From BJGV01 sp965205785 (lineage in GTDB: Bacteria > Pseudomonadota > Gammaproteobacteria > Burkholderiales > Nitrosomonadaceae): a stretch of 64,000 nucleotides of DNA. The DNA lies in contig OZ242188.1 in the NCBI GenBank assembly GCA_965205785.1, forward strand, positions 620,001 through 684,000. The letters are read 5' to 3'. Below the pieces are notes generated by a model, which was not told where the DNA came from, did not search any database, and worked only from the letters and a program-made list of their open reading frames with translations. Shown piece by piece: positions 34,417 to 43,573 of this stretch; the stretch's first letter is position 1; each line of letters opens with the position of its first letter. The translations under genes and the position numbers were made by a program.

Positions 34417-35871
34417 ATGTATCCTCAAGAACTTGTCAGCAATCTACGTAATTTTTTACCAGCTAGTTCTGTACTTTATGAAACAGAGGATCTAAAGCCA
34501 TATGAATGCGATGGCTTATCAGCTTACCGACAAATACCAATGATTGTAGTAATACCTGAAACTGAAGAAGAAGTTATAAAAGTCCTGCGTTTGTGTCATG
34601 CTTCAAAAACTCCTGTTGTAGCACGGGGTGCAGGTACAGGGTTATCTGGTGGCGCACTACCCCATGCAGAAGGAATTTTATTATTGCTTACCAAATTAAA
34701 GAAAATCCTTGAAATCGATCCAATTACAAGAACAGCACGAGTACAACCAGGAGTACGCAACCTTGCAATTAGTGAATCCGCAATGGCATATGATCAATAT
34801 TACGCACCTGATCCTTCTTCACAAATTGCATGTTCCATTGGCGGAAATATAGCTGAAAACTCGGGGGGAGTGCACTGCCTAAAATATGGACTTACCGTAC
34901 ATAATATTCTTAAACTACGAGTAATCACTATTGAAGGAGAATGTCTTGAAATCGGTGGCGCCTGTCTTGATACGCCGGGCTATGATTTGTTGGCGCTTAT
35001 GACTGGCAGTGAAGGTATGCTTGGAATCGTTACAGAAATTACAGTGAAGCTTTTACCTAGACCGGAGAGGGCTCAGGTAGTTATGGCTGCCTTTGATGAC
35101 ATTCAAAAGGCGGGGGATGCAGTAGCCAGTGTAATCGGAGCAGGTATTATTCCTGCTGGTATGGAAATGATGGATAAACTAACCACCCATGCTGTTGAAG
35201 AATATGTCCATGCCGGCTATAACCTTGAGGCAGAGGCAATTTTATTATGTGAGTCTGATGGTACAGAAGAAGAGGTAGCGAATGAAATTCAGCATATTAA
35301 TGAAATTATGAAGAAAAATAATGCAGTAGATATAAAAACATCAAGAAATGAAACTGAAAGGCTTAAGTATTGGGCTGGACGTAAAGCTGCATTTCCAGCA
35401 GCTGGTCGTATTTCACCTGATTACTACTGCATGGATGGCACTATTCCTCGTAGAAACCTTGCACGTGTATTAGTTGGCATTGAAAAACTTTCTAAAGAAT
35501 ATGGCCTGCGTTGTATGAATGTTTTTCACGCAGGTGATGGTAATTTACACCCATTAATTTTATACGATGCCAATGAGCCAGGAGAACTTAAAAAAACTGA
35601 AGAGTTTGGGGCAGAAATACTAGAGATGTGCATACAAGTTGGTGGAACAATTACAGGTGAGCACGGCGTCGGTATAGAAAAGATTAATCAAATGTGTTCA
35701 CAATTTGAAACAAAAGAGCTGGAAATATTTCATGCAGTAAAATCAGCATTTGATCCTGATAGATTGCTAAACCCAGGAAAAGCAGTGCCTTCTTTGCGTC
35801 GCTGCGCAGAACATGGCGCTATGCATGTACATCAGAATCAGGATAAGTTTCCAGATTTACCTAGGTTCTGA
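34417..35871 (+). CDS. glcD: Glycolate oxidase subunit GlcD (FAD-linked)
   Basis: The product, 484 residues long, is the flavoprotein subunit that oxidises glycolate to glyoxylate. The FAD-binding PCMH fold is marked by VARGAGTGLSGGALPHAEGI and CSIGGNIAENSGGVHCLKYG. The C-terminal part has the flavin/substrate block NVFHAGDGNLHPLI and the GEHGVGIEK motif. The length and pairing with GlcE and GlcF are typical. The ATG at 34417 lies right after the reductase gene, and glcE follows after 44 bases, so the four genes form an operon. Confidence 0.93.
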   Translation: MYPQELVSNLRNFLPASSVLYETEDLKPYECDGLSAYRQIPMIVVIPETEEEVIKVLRLCHASKTPVVARGAGTGLSGGALPHAEGILLLLTKLKKILEIDPITRTARVQPGVRNLAISESAMAYDQYYAPDPSSQIACSIGGNIAENSGGVHCLKYGLTVHNILKLRVITIEGECLEIGGACLDTPGYDLLALMTGSEGMLGIVTEITVKLLPRPERAQVVMAAFDDIQKAGDAVASVIGAGIIPAGMEMMDKLTTHAVEEYVHAGYNLEAEAILLCESDGTEEEVANEIQHINEIMKKNNAVDIKTSRNETERLKYWAGRKAAFPAAGRISPDYYCMDGTIPRRNLARVLVGIEKLSKEYGLRCMNVFHAGDGNLHPLILYDANEPGELKKTEEFGAEILEMCIQVGGTITGEHGVGIEKINQMCSQFETKELEIFHAVKSAFDPDRLLNPGKAVPSLRRCAEHGAMHVHQNQDKFPDLPRF

Positions 35872-35915
35872 ATAAATAGACTGAACGAACTAAGTCGAGT
35901 CTCAAAATAAAATCC

Positions 35916-36998
35916 ATGCAAGATATTATTGCCCAATACACAAATACCATTCGTGCAGCTGCAAAGTGTAAAGCTCCATTATTTATATGTGGAGGGGGTA
36001 GTAAAGATTTTTATGGCAATAATATTAATAGAGATGGTCATGATACTCTTAGTGTTACAGCTTATACTGGAATTGTTGATTACGACCCAACCGAGCTGGT
36101 TATAACTGCGCGAACCGGTACATCACTAGCTGATCTTGAAACCGAATTACAAAAACAAAATCAAATGTTAGGTTTTGAACCACCCCATTTTGGGCCTGAA
36201 GCTACACTCGGTGGTTGTGTGGCCAGCGGACTATCCGGTCCGCGCAGAGCATGTGTAGGCGCTGCCCGGGATTTTGTATTAGGAGTACGAATGCTTGATG
36301 GTGGTGGAAACAACCTTCACTTTGGTGGGCAGGTCATGAAGAATGTTGCAGGATATGATATTTCACGTTTGATGACAGGCTCAATGGGAACACTTGGATT
36401 ACTGCTAGAGGTTTCTATCAAAGTACTACCAATACCACCTATTGAACTAACACTACGTATGCAAATGAAAGAAGCTGAGGCAATTGAAAAAATGAATCAA
36501 TGGGCGGGAAAACCACTACCAATTTCCGCAACGTGCTTCTATGATAATAATCTGACATTGAGACTTTCTGGTGCTGAAACTGCTGTACGTGCGGCACACA
36601 CTAAGCTAGGTGGCGAATTGATATCTGATGGATTGGCTTTCTGGAATTCGATACGCGAACAAACCAACACTTTCTTCCAGTCTGGAAATTCACTATGGCG
36701 TTTGTCCTTAAAGTCTAATACTCCACCACTAAAATTGCCAGGGCAACAATTAATTGAATGGGGTGGAGCGCTACGCTGGCTAGTATGTAGCAGTGAAGAT
36801 ATGGATATTGATGAAAGTATTATTCGCTCAAAATCAAGCATGGCGGATGGAAATGCTACGTTATTCCGTAGTAGCAAAAAATCTGATTCCGTCTTTCATC
36901 CTCCCGGATCCCAAATGATAAGAATTTACCAGCGCATAAAAGAAAAATTTGATCCTGCAGGTATATTTAATCCTGGCCGAATGTATAGGGAACTGTAA
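35916..36998 (+). CDS. glcE: Glycolate oxidase subunit GlcE (FAD-binding)
   Basis: A 360-residue FAD-binding subunit, shorter than GlcD. It has the PCMH-type loop CGGGSKDFYGNN, the segment ATLGGCVASGLSGPRRACVG and the block QVMKNVAGYDISRLMTGSMG. It ends with FDPAGIFNPGRMY, as in GlcE proteins. With GlcD and the iron-sulfur protein GlcF it forms the three-subunit membrane-associated glycolate dehydrogenase complex. ATG 35916 is used. It stops three bases before glcF, indicating tight coupling. Confidence 0.92.
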   Translation: MQDIIAQYTNTIRAAAKCKAPLFICGGGSKDFYGNNINRDGHDTLSVTAYTGIVDYDPTELVITARTGTSLADLETELQKQNQMLGFEPPHFGPEATLGGCVASGLSGPRRACVGAARDFVLGVRMLDGGGNNLHFGGQVMKNVAGYDISRLMTGSMGTLGLLLEVSIKVLPIPPIELTLRMQMKEAEAIEKMNQWAGKPLPISATCFYDNNLTLRLSGAETAVRAAHTKLGGELISDGLAFWNSIREQTNTFFQSGNSLWRLSLKSNTPPLKLPGQQLIEWGGALRWLVCSSEDMDIDESIIRSKSSMADGNATLFRSSKKSDSVFHPPGSQMIRIYQRIKEKFDPAGIFNPGRMYREL

Positions 36999-37001
36999 AA
37001 A

Positions 37002-38258
37002 ATGCAGACCAATCTGGCTAACTTTATCAAAGATACACATGAAGGAAGAGAAGCTGACGCCATACTTCGAACCTGTGTCCACTGTGGCTTCTGTTTAGCT
37101 ACTTGTCCGACTTATCAATTACTGGACGATGAACTAGATAGCCCACGTGGACGCATTTATCTTATGAAGGAAGTACTAGAAGGACAGGCAGCAACCCAAA
37201 AAACTCAATCCCATCTGGATCGCTGCCTCACCTGCCGAGCATGTGAAACTGTATGTCCATCTGGAGTAAGGTATGGAAAACTTGTAGATATATGTCGTAA
37301 TATTGTTGAAAAACAAGTTGAGCGTAGTGCAAAGACTAAGATAATAAGATACACGCTACGACAAATATTACCGAACCCTAGTATTTTTATGGTACTACTT
37401 AGAATAGGGCAGACATTCAAATTCTTATTACCAGAAAAAATTCGAAATTCAGTTCCTTCTAAAGCTAAAGATGCGGGAACATGGCCGCCTTTAAGACACA
37501 AGCGAAGAATGTTGGTTCTCAATGGTTGTGTGCAGCCATCAATCGCCCCTAATATTAATACCGCTACTGCACGTATATTAGATAAAATTGGTATATCATT
37601 AATTAACGTCGAGAATTCAGTCTGTTGCGGTGCGATTTCTTACCATCTAAATGCCCAGCAAGAAGGATTGGATTATATGCGTCGTAATATAGATGCTTGG
37701 TGGCCATATATTGATAATAGCGTGGTCCATGGGGTTGAGGCCATTGTAATGACTGCAAGCGGTTGTGGCATAACTGTAAAAGAGTATGGGGATTACTTGA
37801 GTCAAGATAATGTCTATGCAGCAAAAGCAGCACGTATTTCGGAGTTAACCAAAGATATTAGTGAAGTTTTAGAAAACGAGATTAAAAAACTTACTTCTCT
37901 TTTCAATAACCTGGGTTCTAGTACCAAAAAATTAAAATTAGCTTTTCATTCTCCCTGCACTCTACAACATGGGTTACAGGTTCAAGGGGTAGTAGAAAAT
38001 ATTCTCACAACCGTAGGATTTGATTTAACTTTTATTCAAGATAGTCATATTTGTTGTGGTTCAGCAGGAACTTACTCAATCCTGCAACCTCAGCTGTCTA
38101 AACAGTTATTAAAAAATAAAATAATAGCTCTTGAATCTGGTCAACCTGATCAGATAGTTACTGCTAATATTGGCTGTCTTACACACCTACAGAGTGGTAC
38201 ACCATTGATAATTAAGCACTGGATAGAGATATTAGATGAAAAACTACTTGGTCACTAA
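37002..38258 (+). CDS. glcF: Glycolate oxidase iron-sulfur subunit GlcF
   Basis: A 418-residue electron-transfer subunit. Two N-terminal 4Fe-4S motifs are present: CVHCGFCLATCPTY and CLTCRACETVCPSG. Two CCG domains follow, each contributing cysteines (VLNGCVQPSIAPN then SVCCGAISYH, and SPCTLQHGL then HICCGSAGTYS). It should pass electrons from the flavin subunits to the quinone pool. It is the last gene of the glxR-glcDEF unit, followed by a 133-base gap before the Crp/Fnr gene. No terminator is obvious. Confidence 0.94.
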   Translation: MQTNLANFIKDTHEGREADAILRTCVHCGFCLATCPTYQLLDDELDSPRGRIYLMKEVLEGQAATQKTQSHLDRCLTCRACETVCPSGVRYGKLVDICRNIVEKQVERSAKTKIIRYTLRQILPNPSIFMVLLRIGQTFKFLLPEKIRNSVPSKAKDAGTWPPLRHKRRMLVLNGCVQPSIAPNINTATARILDKIGISLINVENSVCCGAISYHLNAQQEGLDYMRRNIDAWWPYIDNSVVHGVEAIVMTASGCGITVKEYGDYLSQDNVYAAKAARISELTKDISEVLENEIKKLTSLFNNLGSSTKKLKLAFHSPCTLQHGLQVQGVVENILTTVGFDLTFIQDSHICCGSAGTYSILQPQLSKQLLKNKIIALESGQPDQIVTANIGCLTHLQSGTPLIIKHWIEILDEKLLGH

Positions 38259-38391
38259 TATATAGTTTGTGTTAGCATTTCCCAACAGAATGGTAGAATG
38301 GAAATTATGCTTAAGTTTCTAAATTTGTAGAGAGATATGGCGATAATATAAAGAGCGCTTACCACTTAAATCAAATGGAGAAATTATCCAA

Positions 38392-39108
38392 ATGGAAAAA
38401 TTAACCAAAGAACATATTTCTGCAGCTTTACATGACGTCCCGCTATTCTCCTCACTATCAAATGATTTGATCGAGTTATTAGCAGATGTAGTAAATACGC
38501 GAGATTACCCAAAAAACACATTTATCCTTTCTGCCGGTGATAAAGCGGATTCTCTTTATATAATTCTCTCTGGAAGTGTCAAAGTAAGTATCGTCGATAT
38601 CGATGGTAAAGAAGTAATCCTATCGCTACTGGAGCAAGGGGATATTTTTGGTGAAATGGCTTTAATTGATGACCATCCACGTTCTGCAGACATTGTTACA
38701 CGTGGCCCCTGTGAACTTATGATGATTCGAAAAGATGATTTTAGAAAATGTCTTGCAGCAAGCCCTGCTTTATCAATGCAAATCATGCTTGGTTTGGTAC
38801 AGAAACTAAGAGAAGCAGATAGAAAAATAGAAAGTCTGGCTCTTGTCAACGTATATGGAAGAGTGGCGCAAGCATTATTAGAGTTTTCAGAGAAGCAAGG
38901 AGATACACTAGTAATTGACGATAAACTTACTCATCAGGATATTGCAAGAATGGTTGGTGCATCTCGTGAAATGGTAACCAGAGTAATGCGAGATTTAGTT
39001 GACGGAGAATACATTAGTATCGAAAGAAGAAGCATAGTTCTTCATCACAAATTAGAAGTATATGCACAAGAGATAGGACGTGCTCACGCTCACAGTACTA
39101 ATGTTTAA
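38392..39108 (+). CDS. Crp/Fnr family transcriptional regulator
   Basis: A 238-residue regulator with an N-terminal cyclic-nucleotide-binding-like beta-barrel (about 17-125, including LYIILSGSVKV and GDIFGEMALIDDHPRSA). A long dimerisation helix (about 130-165) and a C-terminal winged helix-turn-helix follow (LTHQDIARMVGASREMVTRVMRDL). The SREMVTRV recognition helix matches the Crp class. There is no Fnr-type cysteine cluster, so it is not an oxygen-sensing Fnr; whether it binds cAMP is not clear. It lies just before ftsK, where gammaproteobacteria carry lrp. ATG 38392 is used. Confidence 0.85.
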   Translation: MEKLTKEHISAALHDVPLFSSLSNDLIELLADVVNTRDYPKNTFILSAGDKADSLYIILSGSVKVSIVDIDGKEVILSLLEQGDIFGEMALIDDHPRSADIVTRGPCELMMIRKDDFRKCLAASPALSMQIMLGLVQKLREADRKIESLALVNVYGRVAQALLEFSEKQGDTLVIDDKLTHQDIARMVGASREMVTRVMRDLVDGEYISIERRSIVLHHKLEVYAQEIGRAHAHSTNV

Positions 39109-39233
39109 AGAAGTAAGCATTGACTTCCTTTAAGCTCAGCAGATTCAAAAATAAGAGTTTTTTGTGGTTATAGTCCTATATAAGCAAGTTTTATTTTCCC
39201 TCGATACCGTTAATAAGTCTCTTTAATAAGTCG

Positions 39234-41516
39234 ATGGCAAAGAAAATTGAGTCAAATCCACTTCCACCAAAGATCATAAGGCTGTTGCGTGAATCTAGCT
39301 CGCTAGCATTACTAGGTATGGCACTTTATTTAGTACTAGTATTTTATGGTTATGACCGCACCGATCCAAGCTGGTCCCATGCTAGTGGGGATAATCTGAT
39401 ACAAAACCCTGGTGGACATGTAGGAGCATGGTTATCTGATTTACTTTTGTATTTATTTGGTGTATCCGCATGGTTGTGGGTGTTATTTTTTATCTACCTA
39501 GTATCATGGGGTTATCGTAGTATTGATACTGTAGGGATTTTTGACCGACGCCCGTTACTAGTTTCAGCAGCAGGTTTTATTACTTTTCTAGTTGCAAGTA
39601 GCGGCCTTGAGGCTCTTCAACTTTATACCCCAAGTATATTCTTACCCCATGAGCCTGGTGGAATGCTCGGTAATGTAATTACAAAAAGTCTATCTCAAGC
39701 GCTTGGCTTTACTGGATCAACTCTTGCGTTATTAATACTCCTTGCTATTGGTTTTAGCCTATTTACAGGACTTTCATGGATACGTCTTGTTGAGAAGTTA
39801 GGAGGCATTGTTGAAGATTTTTTCCTTGGCCTTAAAAATCACTGGCAAGATAGGAAAGATAGACGCATGGGTACAGCTTCGATGATAAAACGTAAAGAAA
39901 TGGTAGAAGTAGAGAAAAAACGTTTTGAGGATCACCCACCACTTTATATTGCTCCACCCATTAGTACAATTCTAAAATCACCTCGTGAGATTAAAGAAAA
40001 ACAAGCTCCTTTATTTGTTGACCTACCTGATTCACCTTTACCACCTCTACATCTATTGGATGAACAGGAAAAAGATATAGAAGTTTTATCTACTGATACA
40101 CTTGAATTTACATCGCGTCTAATTGAACGTAAGTTAATCGATTTTGGTGTGGAAGTTAAAGTAGTCGCTGCTTATCCTGGCCCAGTTATTACCCGATATG
40201 AGATTGAACCCGCGGTAGGAGTAAAAGGAAGCCAGATTCTCAACCTAGTAAAAGATCTAGCACGGGCATTGTCAGTAGCAAGCATACGTGTTGTCGAAAT
40301 TATCCCTGGAAAAACAAGCATGGGCTTAGAAATCCCTAATCCCAAGCGGCAAATAGTGCGGCTGTCCGAAGTCTTTAGTTCGCAATCCTACGCGGATATG
40401 ACTTCACCGTTAACAATTGCATTAGGAAAAGATATTGGAGGACATCCAGTTGTGGCTGATCTTGTAAAGATGCCACATGTGCTTGTAGCAGGAACTACAG
40501 GATCAGGCAAATCAGTAGCAATTAATGCTATGATCCTAAGTCTAATTTATAAGGCTACGCCTGAACAAGTACGCTTGATTCTGGTAGATCCTAAAATGCT
40601 AGAGCTCTCTGTCTATGAAGGTATTCCACACTTATTAGCACCAGTTGTAACTGACATGCGCCAAGCAGCAAATGCATTACGATGGTGTGTAGCGGAAATG
40701 GAAAGACGATATAAACTAATGTCATTGTTAGGAGTACGTAATATAGGCGGATACAATCAAAAGATCCGTGATGCAGTTAAAAATGAGACTCCACTGACTA
40801 ATCCATTCAGCTTGACACCTGACATGCCTGAACCATTAGAGGAGATGCCATTGATTGTGGTTATCATTGACGAACTAGCAGACTTAATGATGGTGGTAGG
40901 TAAGAAAGTAGAAGAGTTAATAACAAGACTTGCTCAGAAAGCTCGTGCAGCAGGGATACATTTGCTGCTTGCTACTCAACGACCATCAGTAGATGTTATC
41001 ACCGGCCTGATTAAAGCGAATATTCCGACACGAGTTGCATTTCAGGTATCAAGCAGGGTAGATTCAAGAACTATCCTCGACCAGATGGGTGCTGAAACGT
41101 TATTAGGACAAGGGGATATGCTCTACCTTCCTCCTGGAACGGGCTATCCACAAAGAGTGCATGGCGCTTTTGTCTCTGATCAGGAAGTACATCGGGTAGT
41201 TGAACATCTTAAAATGAATGGTGAACCGCACTTTGTAGACGGAGTACTTGATTCCTTTGAAGAAGGGAACAAGGAAAATGATGAAAATGGCAGGATGTCT
41301 TTAAAAGATGATGATGAATTTGACCCTTTATACAAAGATGCGGTCGCTGTTGTAATGAAATCTCGTCGTGCTTCAATCTCACTTGTACAGAGACATCTTA
41401 GAATTGGATATAATCGCGCAGCAAGATTGATTGAAAAAATGGAAAACAGTGGGCTTGTATCTGCTATGAAAAGTAATGGTAATAGAGAAATATTGGTTCA
41501 AGACTCAAATGAATAG
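39234..41516 (+). CDS. ftsK: DNA translocase FtsK
   Basis: A 760-residue septal DNA pump that clears and resolves chromosome dimers. Four N-terminal membrane helices (first ~185 residues) anchor it. A short, charged linker follows, then the motor domain with Walker A AGTTGSGKSVAINAM and Walker B VVIIDELADLMMVVG. A C-terminal winged-helix gamma domain recognises KOPS sites (AVVMKSRRASISLVQRHLRIGYNRAARLIEKME). It is shorter than E. coli FtsK, as in many betaproteobacteria. The ftsK-lolA-rarA-serS order is conserved. ATG 39234 has no strong ribosome-binding site. Confidence 0.95.
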   Translation: MAKKIESNPLPPKIIRLLRESSSLALLGMALYLVLVFYGYDRTDPSWSHASGDNLIQNPGGHVGAWLSDLLLYLFGVSAWLWVLFFIYLVSWGYRSIDTVGIFDRRPLLVSAAGFITFLVASSGLEALQLYTPSIFLPHEPGGMLGNVITKSLSQALGFTGSTLALLILLAIGFSLFTGLSWIRLVEKLGGIVEDFFLGLKNHWQDRKDRRMGTASMIKRKEMVEVEKKRFEDHPPLYIAPPISTILKSPREIKEKQAPLFVDLPDSPLPPLHLLDEQEKDIEVLSTDTLEFTSRLIERKLIDFGVEVKVVAAYPGPVITRYEIEPAVGVKGSQILNLVKDLARALSVASIRVVEIIPGKTSMGLEIPNPKRQIVRLSEVFSSQSYADMTSPLTIALGKDIGGHPVVADLVKMPHVLVAGTTGSGKSVAINAMILSLIYKATPEQVRLILVDPKMLELSVYEGIPHLLAPVVTDMRQAANALRWCVAEMERRYKLMSLLGVRNIGGYNQKIRDAVKNETPLTNPFSLTPDMPEPLEEMPLIVVIIDELADLMMVVGKKVEELITRLAQKARAAGIHLLLATQRPSVDVITGLIKANIPTRVAFQVSSRVDSRTILDQMGAETLLGQGDMLYLPPGTGYPQRVHGAFVSDQEVHRVVEHLKMNGEPHFVDGVLDSFEEGNKENDENGRMSLKDDDEFDPLYKDAVAVVMKSRRASISLVQRHLRIGYNRAARLIEKMENSGLVSAMKSNGNREILVQDSNE

Positions 41517-41577
41517 ATAGTTTCTCTAAATAAATTCTTTAAAAAAATTCACAAATAAATCCCATGCTAGAAGTGCG

Positions 41578-42201
41578 ATGAATCTTTATCAACGAATTTT
41601 CTATTTCCTATTTCTTTTAATTCTTCCTTGTATAGCACAGGCTGGGGCTTTGAAGAGTTTAGAATCATTTGTTACTGATGTACGTAAATCACGTGCCATA
41701 TTTTCACAAATTTTACTTGATAAAAACGCAAAAATAATACAGGAATCAAGTGGTATCATGCAATTTGACCGACCTGGAAAATTTAGATGGCATTATAAAA
41801 AACCATACGAGCAACTAATTATTGGAGATGGTAAAAAGGTATGGTTTTATGATCTTGATCTGAGTCAAGTAACGGTTCGGAAACTTGATATAGCTATTGG
41901 AAGTAGCCCAGCTGCACTTCTTGCTGGAGAAAATACCATCGAATTAAATTTCGACTTGGGCGAAATTGGCTTACAAGGAGAACTAGAATGGGTAGAAGCT
42001 AGGCCTAAAATAAAAGAAGGATCATTTGAATCAGTACGGCTAGGATTTACACCAACAGGTACTCTAAAAAAGGTTGTTCTCCATGATAGTTTTGGTCAGA
42101 CAACAGTTATTATTTTCTCTAGAATAGAAGAAAACCCCCGTCTAGATCCGGAACTATTTATATTTACTCCACCCAAGAGTTCGGATGTAATTAGTGACTG
42201 A
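41578..42201 (+). CDS. lolA: Outer-membrane lipoprotein carrier protein LolA
   Basis: A 207-residue periplasmic chaperone that carries lipoproteins from the LolCDE complex to LolB. A signal peptide (about 1-22, cleavage near AQA/GA) is followed by the LolA fold. Characteristic pieces are SGIMQFDRPGKFRWHYKKPYEQLIIGDGKKVWFYD and the Gln-Val-rich strands after it. It overlaps rarA by eight bases. Upstream is ftsK, in the same order as in E. coli. The start is ATG 41578, with an AGAAGTGCG stretch before it. Confidence 0.92.
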   Translation: MNLYQRIFYFLFLLILPCIAQAGALKSLESFVTDVRKSRAIFSQILLDKNAKIIQESSGIMQFDRPGKFRWHYKKPYEQLIIGDGKKVWFYDLDLSQVTVRKLDIAIGSSPAALLAGENTIELNFDLGEIGLQGELEWVEARPKIKEGSFESVRLGFTPTGTLKKVVLHDSFGQTTVIIFSRIEENPRLDPELFIFTPPKSSDVISD

Positions 42202-43507
42202 TTTATTCGAAAAAGAAAATATTTCTGCGCCATTGGCAGAACAATTACGCCCACAAAAACTGGAAGACGTAATTGGTCAGGCCCATTTACTTGGCCCAGG
42301 CAAGCCTTTGTATATTGCATTTAAATCTGGGAAGCTCCATTCGATGATCCTTTGGGGACCTCCTGGAACTGGTAAAACTACGCTAGCAAGACTAATGGCG
42401 CTTAAATTTGATGCTAAATTTATTGCATTATCTGCAGTATTTTCAGGAGTTAAGGATATCAGAGATGCAATTGAAATAGCTCATGTGACGTTGCAGCAAT
42501 CGAACCAACACACCATTCTGTTCGTAGATGAAGTACATCGTTTCAATAAATCTCAACAAGATGCATTTTTACCATACGTTGAAAAAGGACTTGTAACATT
42601 TGTTGGAGCCACTACCGAAAATCCTTCATTTGAAGTCAATAACGCACTTTTATCACGCGCTCAGGTTTACGTACTTAAATCACTATCAGATAATGATCTA
42701 AGTATTATATTTAATCGGGCAGAAAAGACTGCGTTGAAAGGACTGAGTTTATCCCATGATGCGAAACATCTACTGATAGGATTTGCTGATGGAGATGCGC
42801 GACGTCTATTAAATTTACTTGAACAAACTAGAGTTACAGCTGAAACAGAAAATATTGTAGATATCAGCAAGAACTATGTTTGCAATATGCTTACATATGC
42901 CTCACACAACTTTGATAAAGGTGGGGATGAATTTTATGCTCAGATATCTGCGTTACATAAATCTACGCGTGGCTCTGACCCAGATGCCGCACTTTACTGG
43001 ATGTGCCGTATGCTTGATGGTGGCGCTGATCCACTATATATAGGACGGAGATTAATTCGTATAGCAACTGAAGATATCGGGCTCGCCGATCCTCGTGCAT
43101 TACAAATAGCGTTAAACGCCTGTAAAGCATATGAACGCCTTGGCAGCCCTGAAGGCGATCTTGCTCTTGCACAGGCAGTATTATATTTAGCTTGTGCTCC
43201 TAAGAGTAATGCTACTTACCTCGCGTATAATAAAGCCCAGTCTCTTATCAGCGATAACAAGTCATATCCTGTGCCCCATCATTTACGTAATGCACCAACC
43301 AGTCTGATGGAGAAATTAGGTTTGGGGTCTGAATATCGTTATGCTCATGATGAGACCGATGCCTACTCTGCAGGAGAAAATTATTTTCCTACTGATATGC
43401 CAAGTGTAAAGTTTTATACGCCGACAAATAGAGGGCTCGAGAAAAAGATTTCTGAGAAGCTAGCACATTTACGAGAACTAGATAAAAAAATAAGAAAAGA
43501 CTCATAA
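42194..43507 (+). CDS. rarA: Replication-associated recombination protein A (AAA+ ATPase)
   Basis: A 437-residue AAA+ protein of the RarA/MgsA/WRNIP1 family that acts at stalled replication forks. It has Walker A GPPGTGKTTLAR, Walker B ILFVDEVHRFNKSQQDAFLP and sensor-1 VGATTENPSFEVN. A C-terminal tetramerisation region includes SDPDAALYWMCRMLDGGADPLYIGRRLIR. Start is GTG 42194, overlapping the end of lolA by eight bases, so translation is probably coupled. Length and order match the family. Confidence 0.95.
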   Translation: MTDLFEKENISAPLAEQLRPQKLEDVIGQAHLLGPGKPLYIAFKSGKLHSMILWGPPGTGKTTLARLMALKFDAKFIALSAVFSGVKDIRDAIEIAHVTLQQSNQHTILFVDEVHRFNKSQQDAFLPYVEKGLVTFVGATTENPSFEVNNALLSRAQVYVLKSLSDNDLSIIFNRAEKTALKGLSLSHDAKHLLIGFADGDARRLLNLLEQTRVTAETENIVDISKNYVCNMLTYASHNFDKGGDEFYAQISALHKSTRGSDPDAALYWMCRMLDGGADPLYIGRRLIRIATEDIGLADPRALQIALNACKAYERLGSPEGDLALAQAVLYLACAPKSNATYLAYNKAQSLISDNKSYPVPHHLRNAPTSLMEKLGLGSEYRYAHDETDAYSAGENYFPTDMPSVKFYTPTNRGLEKKISEKLAHLRELDKKIRKDS

Positions 43508-43573
43508 TAATAAAAAAGACTCTATTTACTAAAAACCATAACTTAAAATGTCTTATATTTAGGAAGTGATTCT

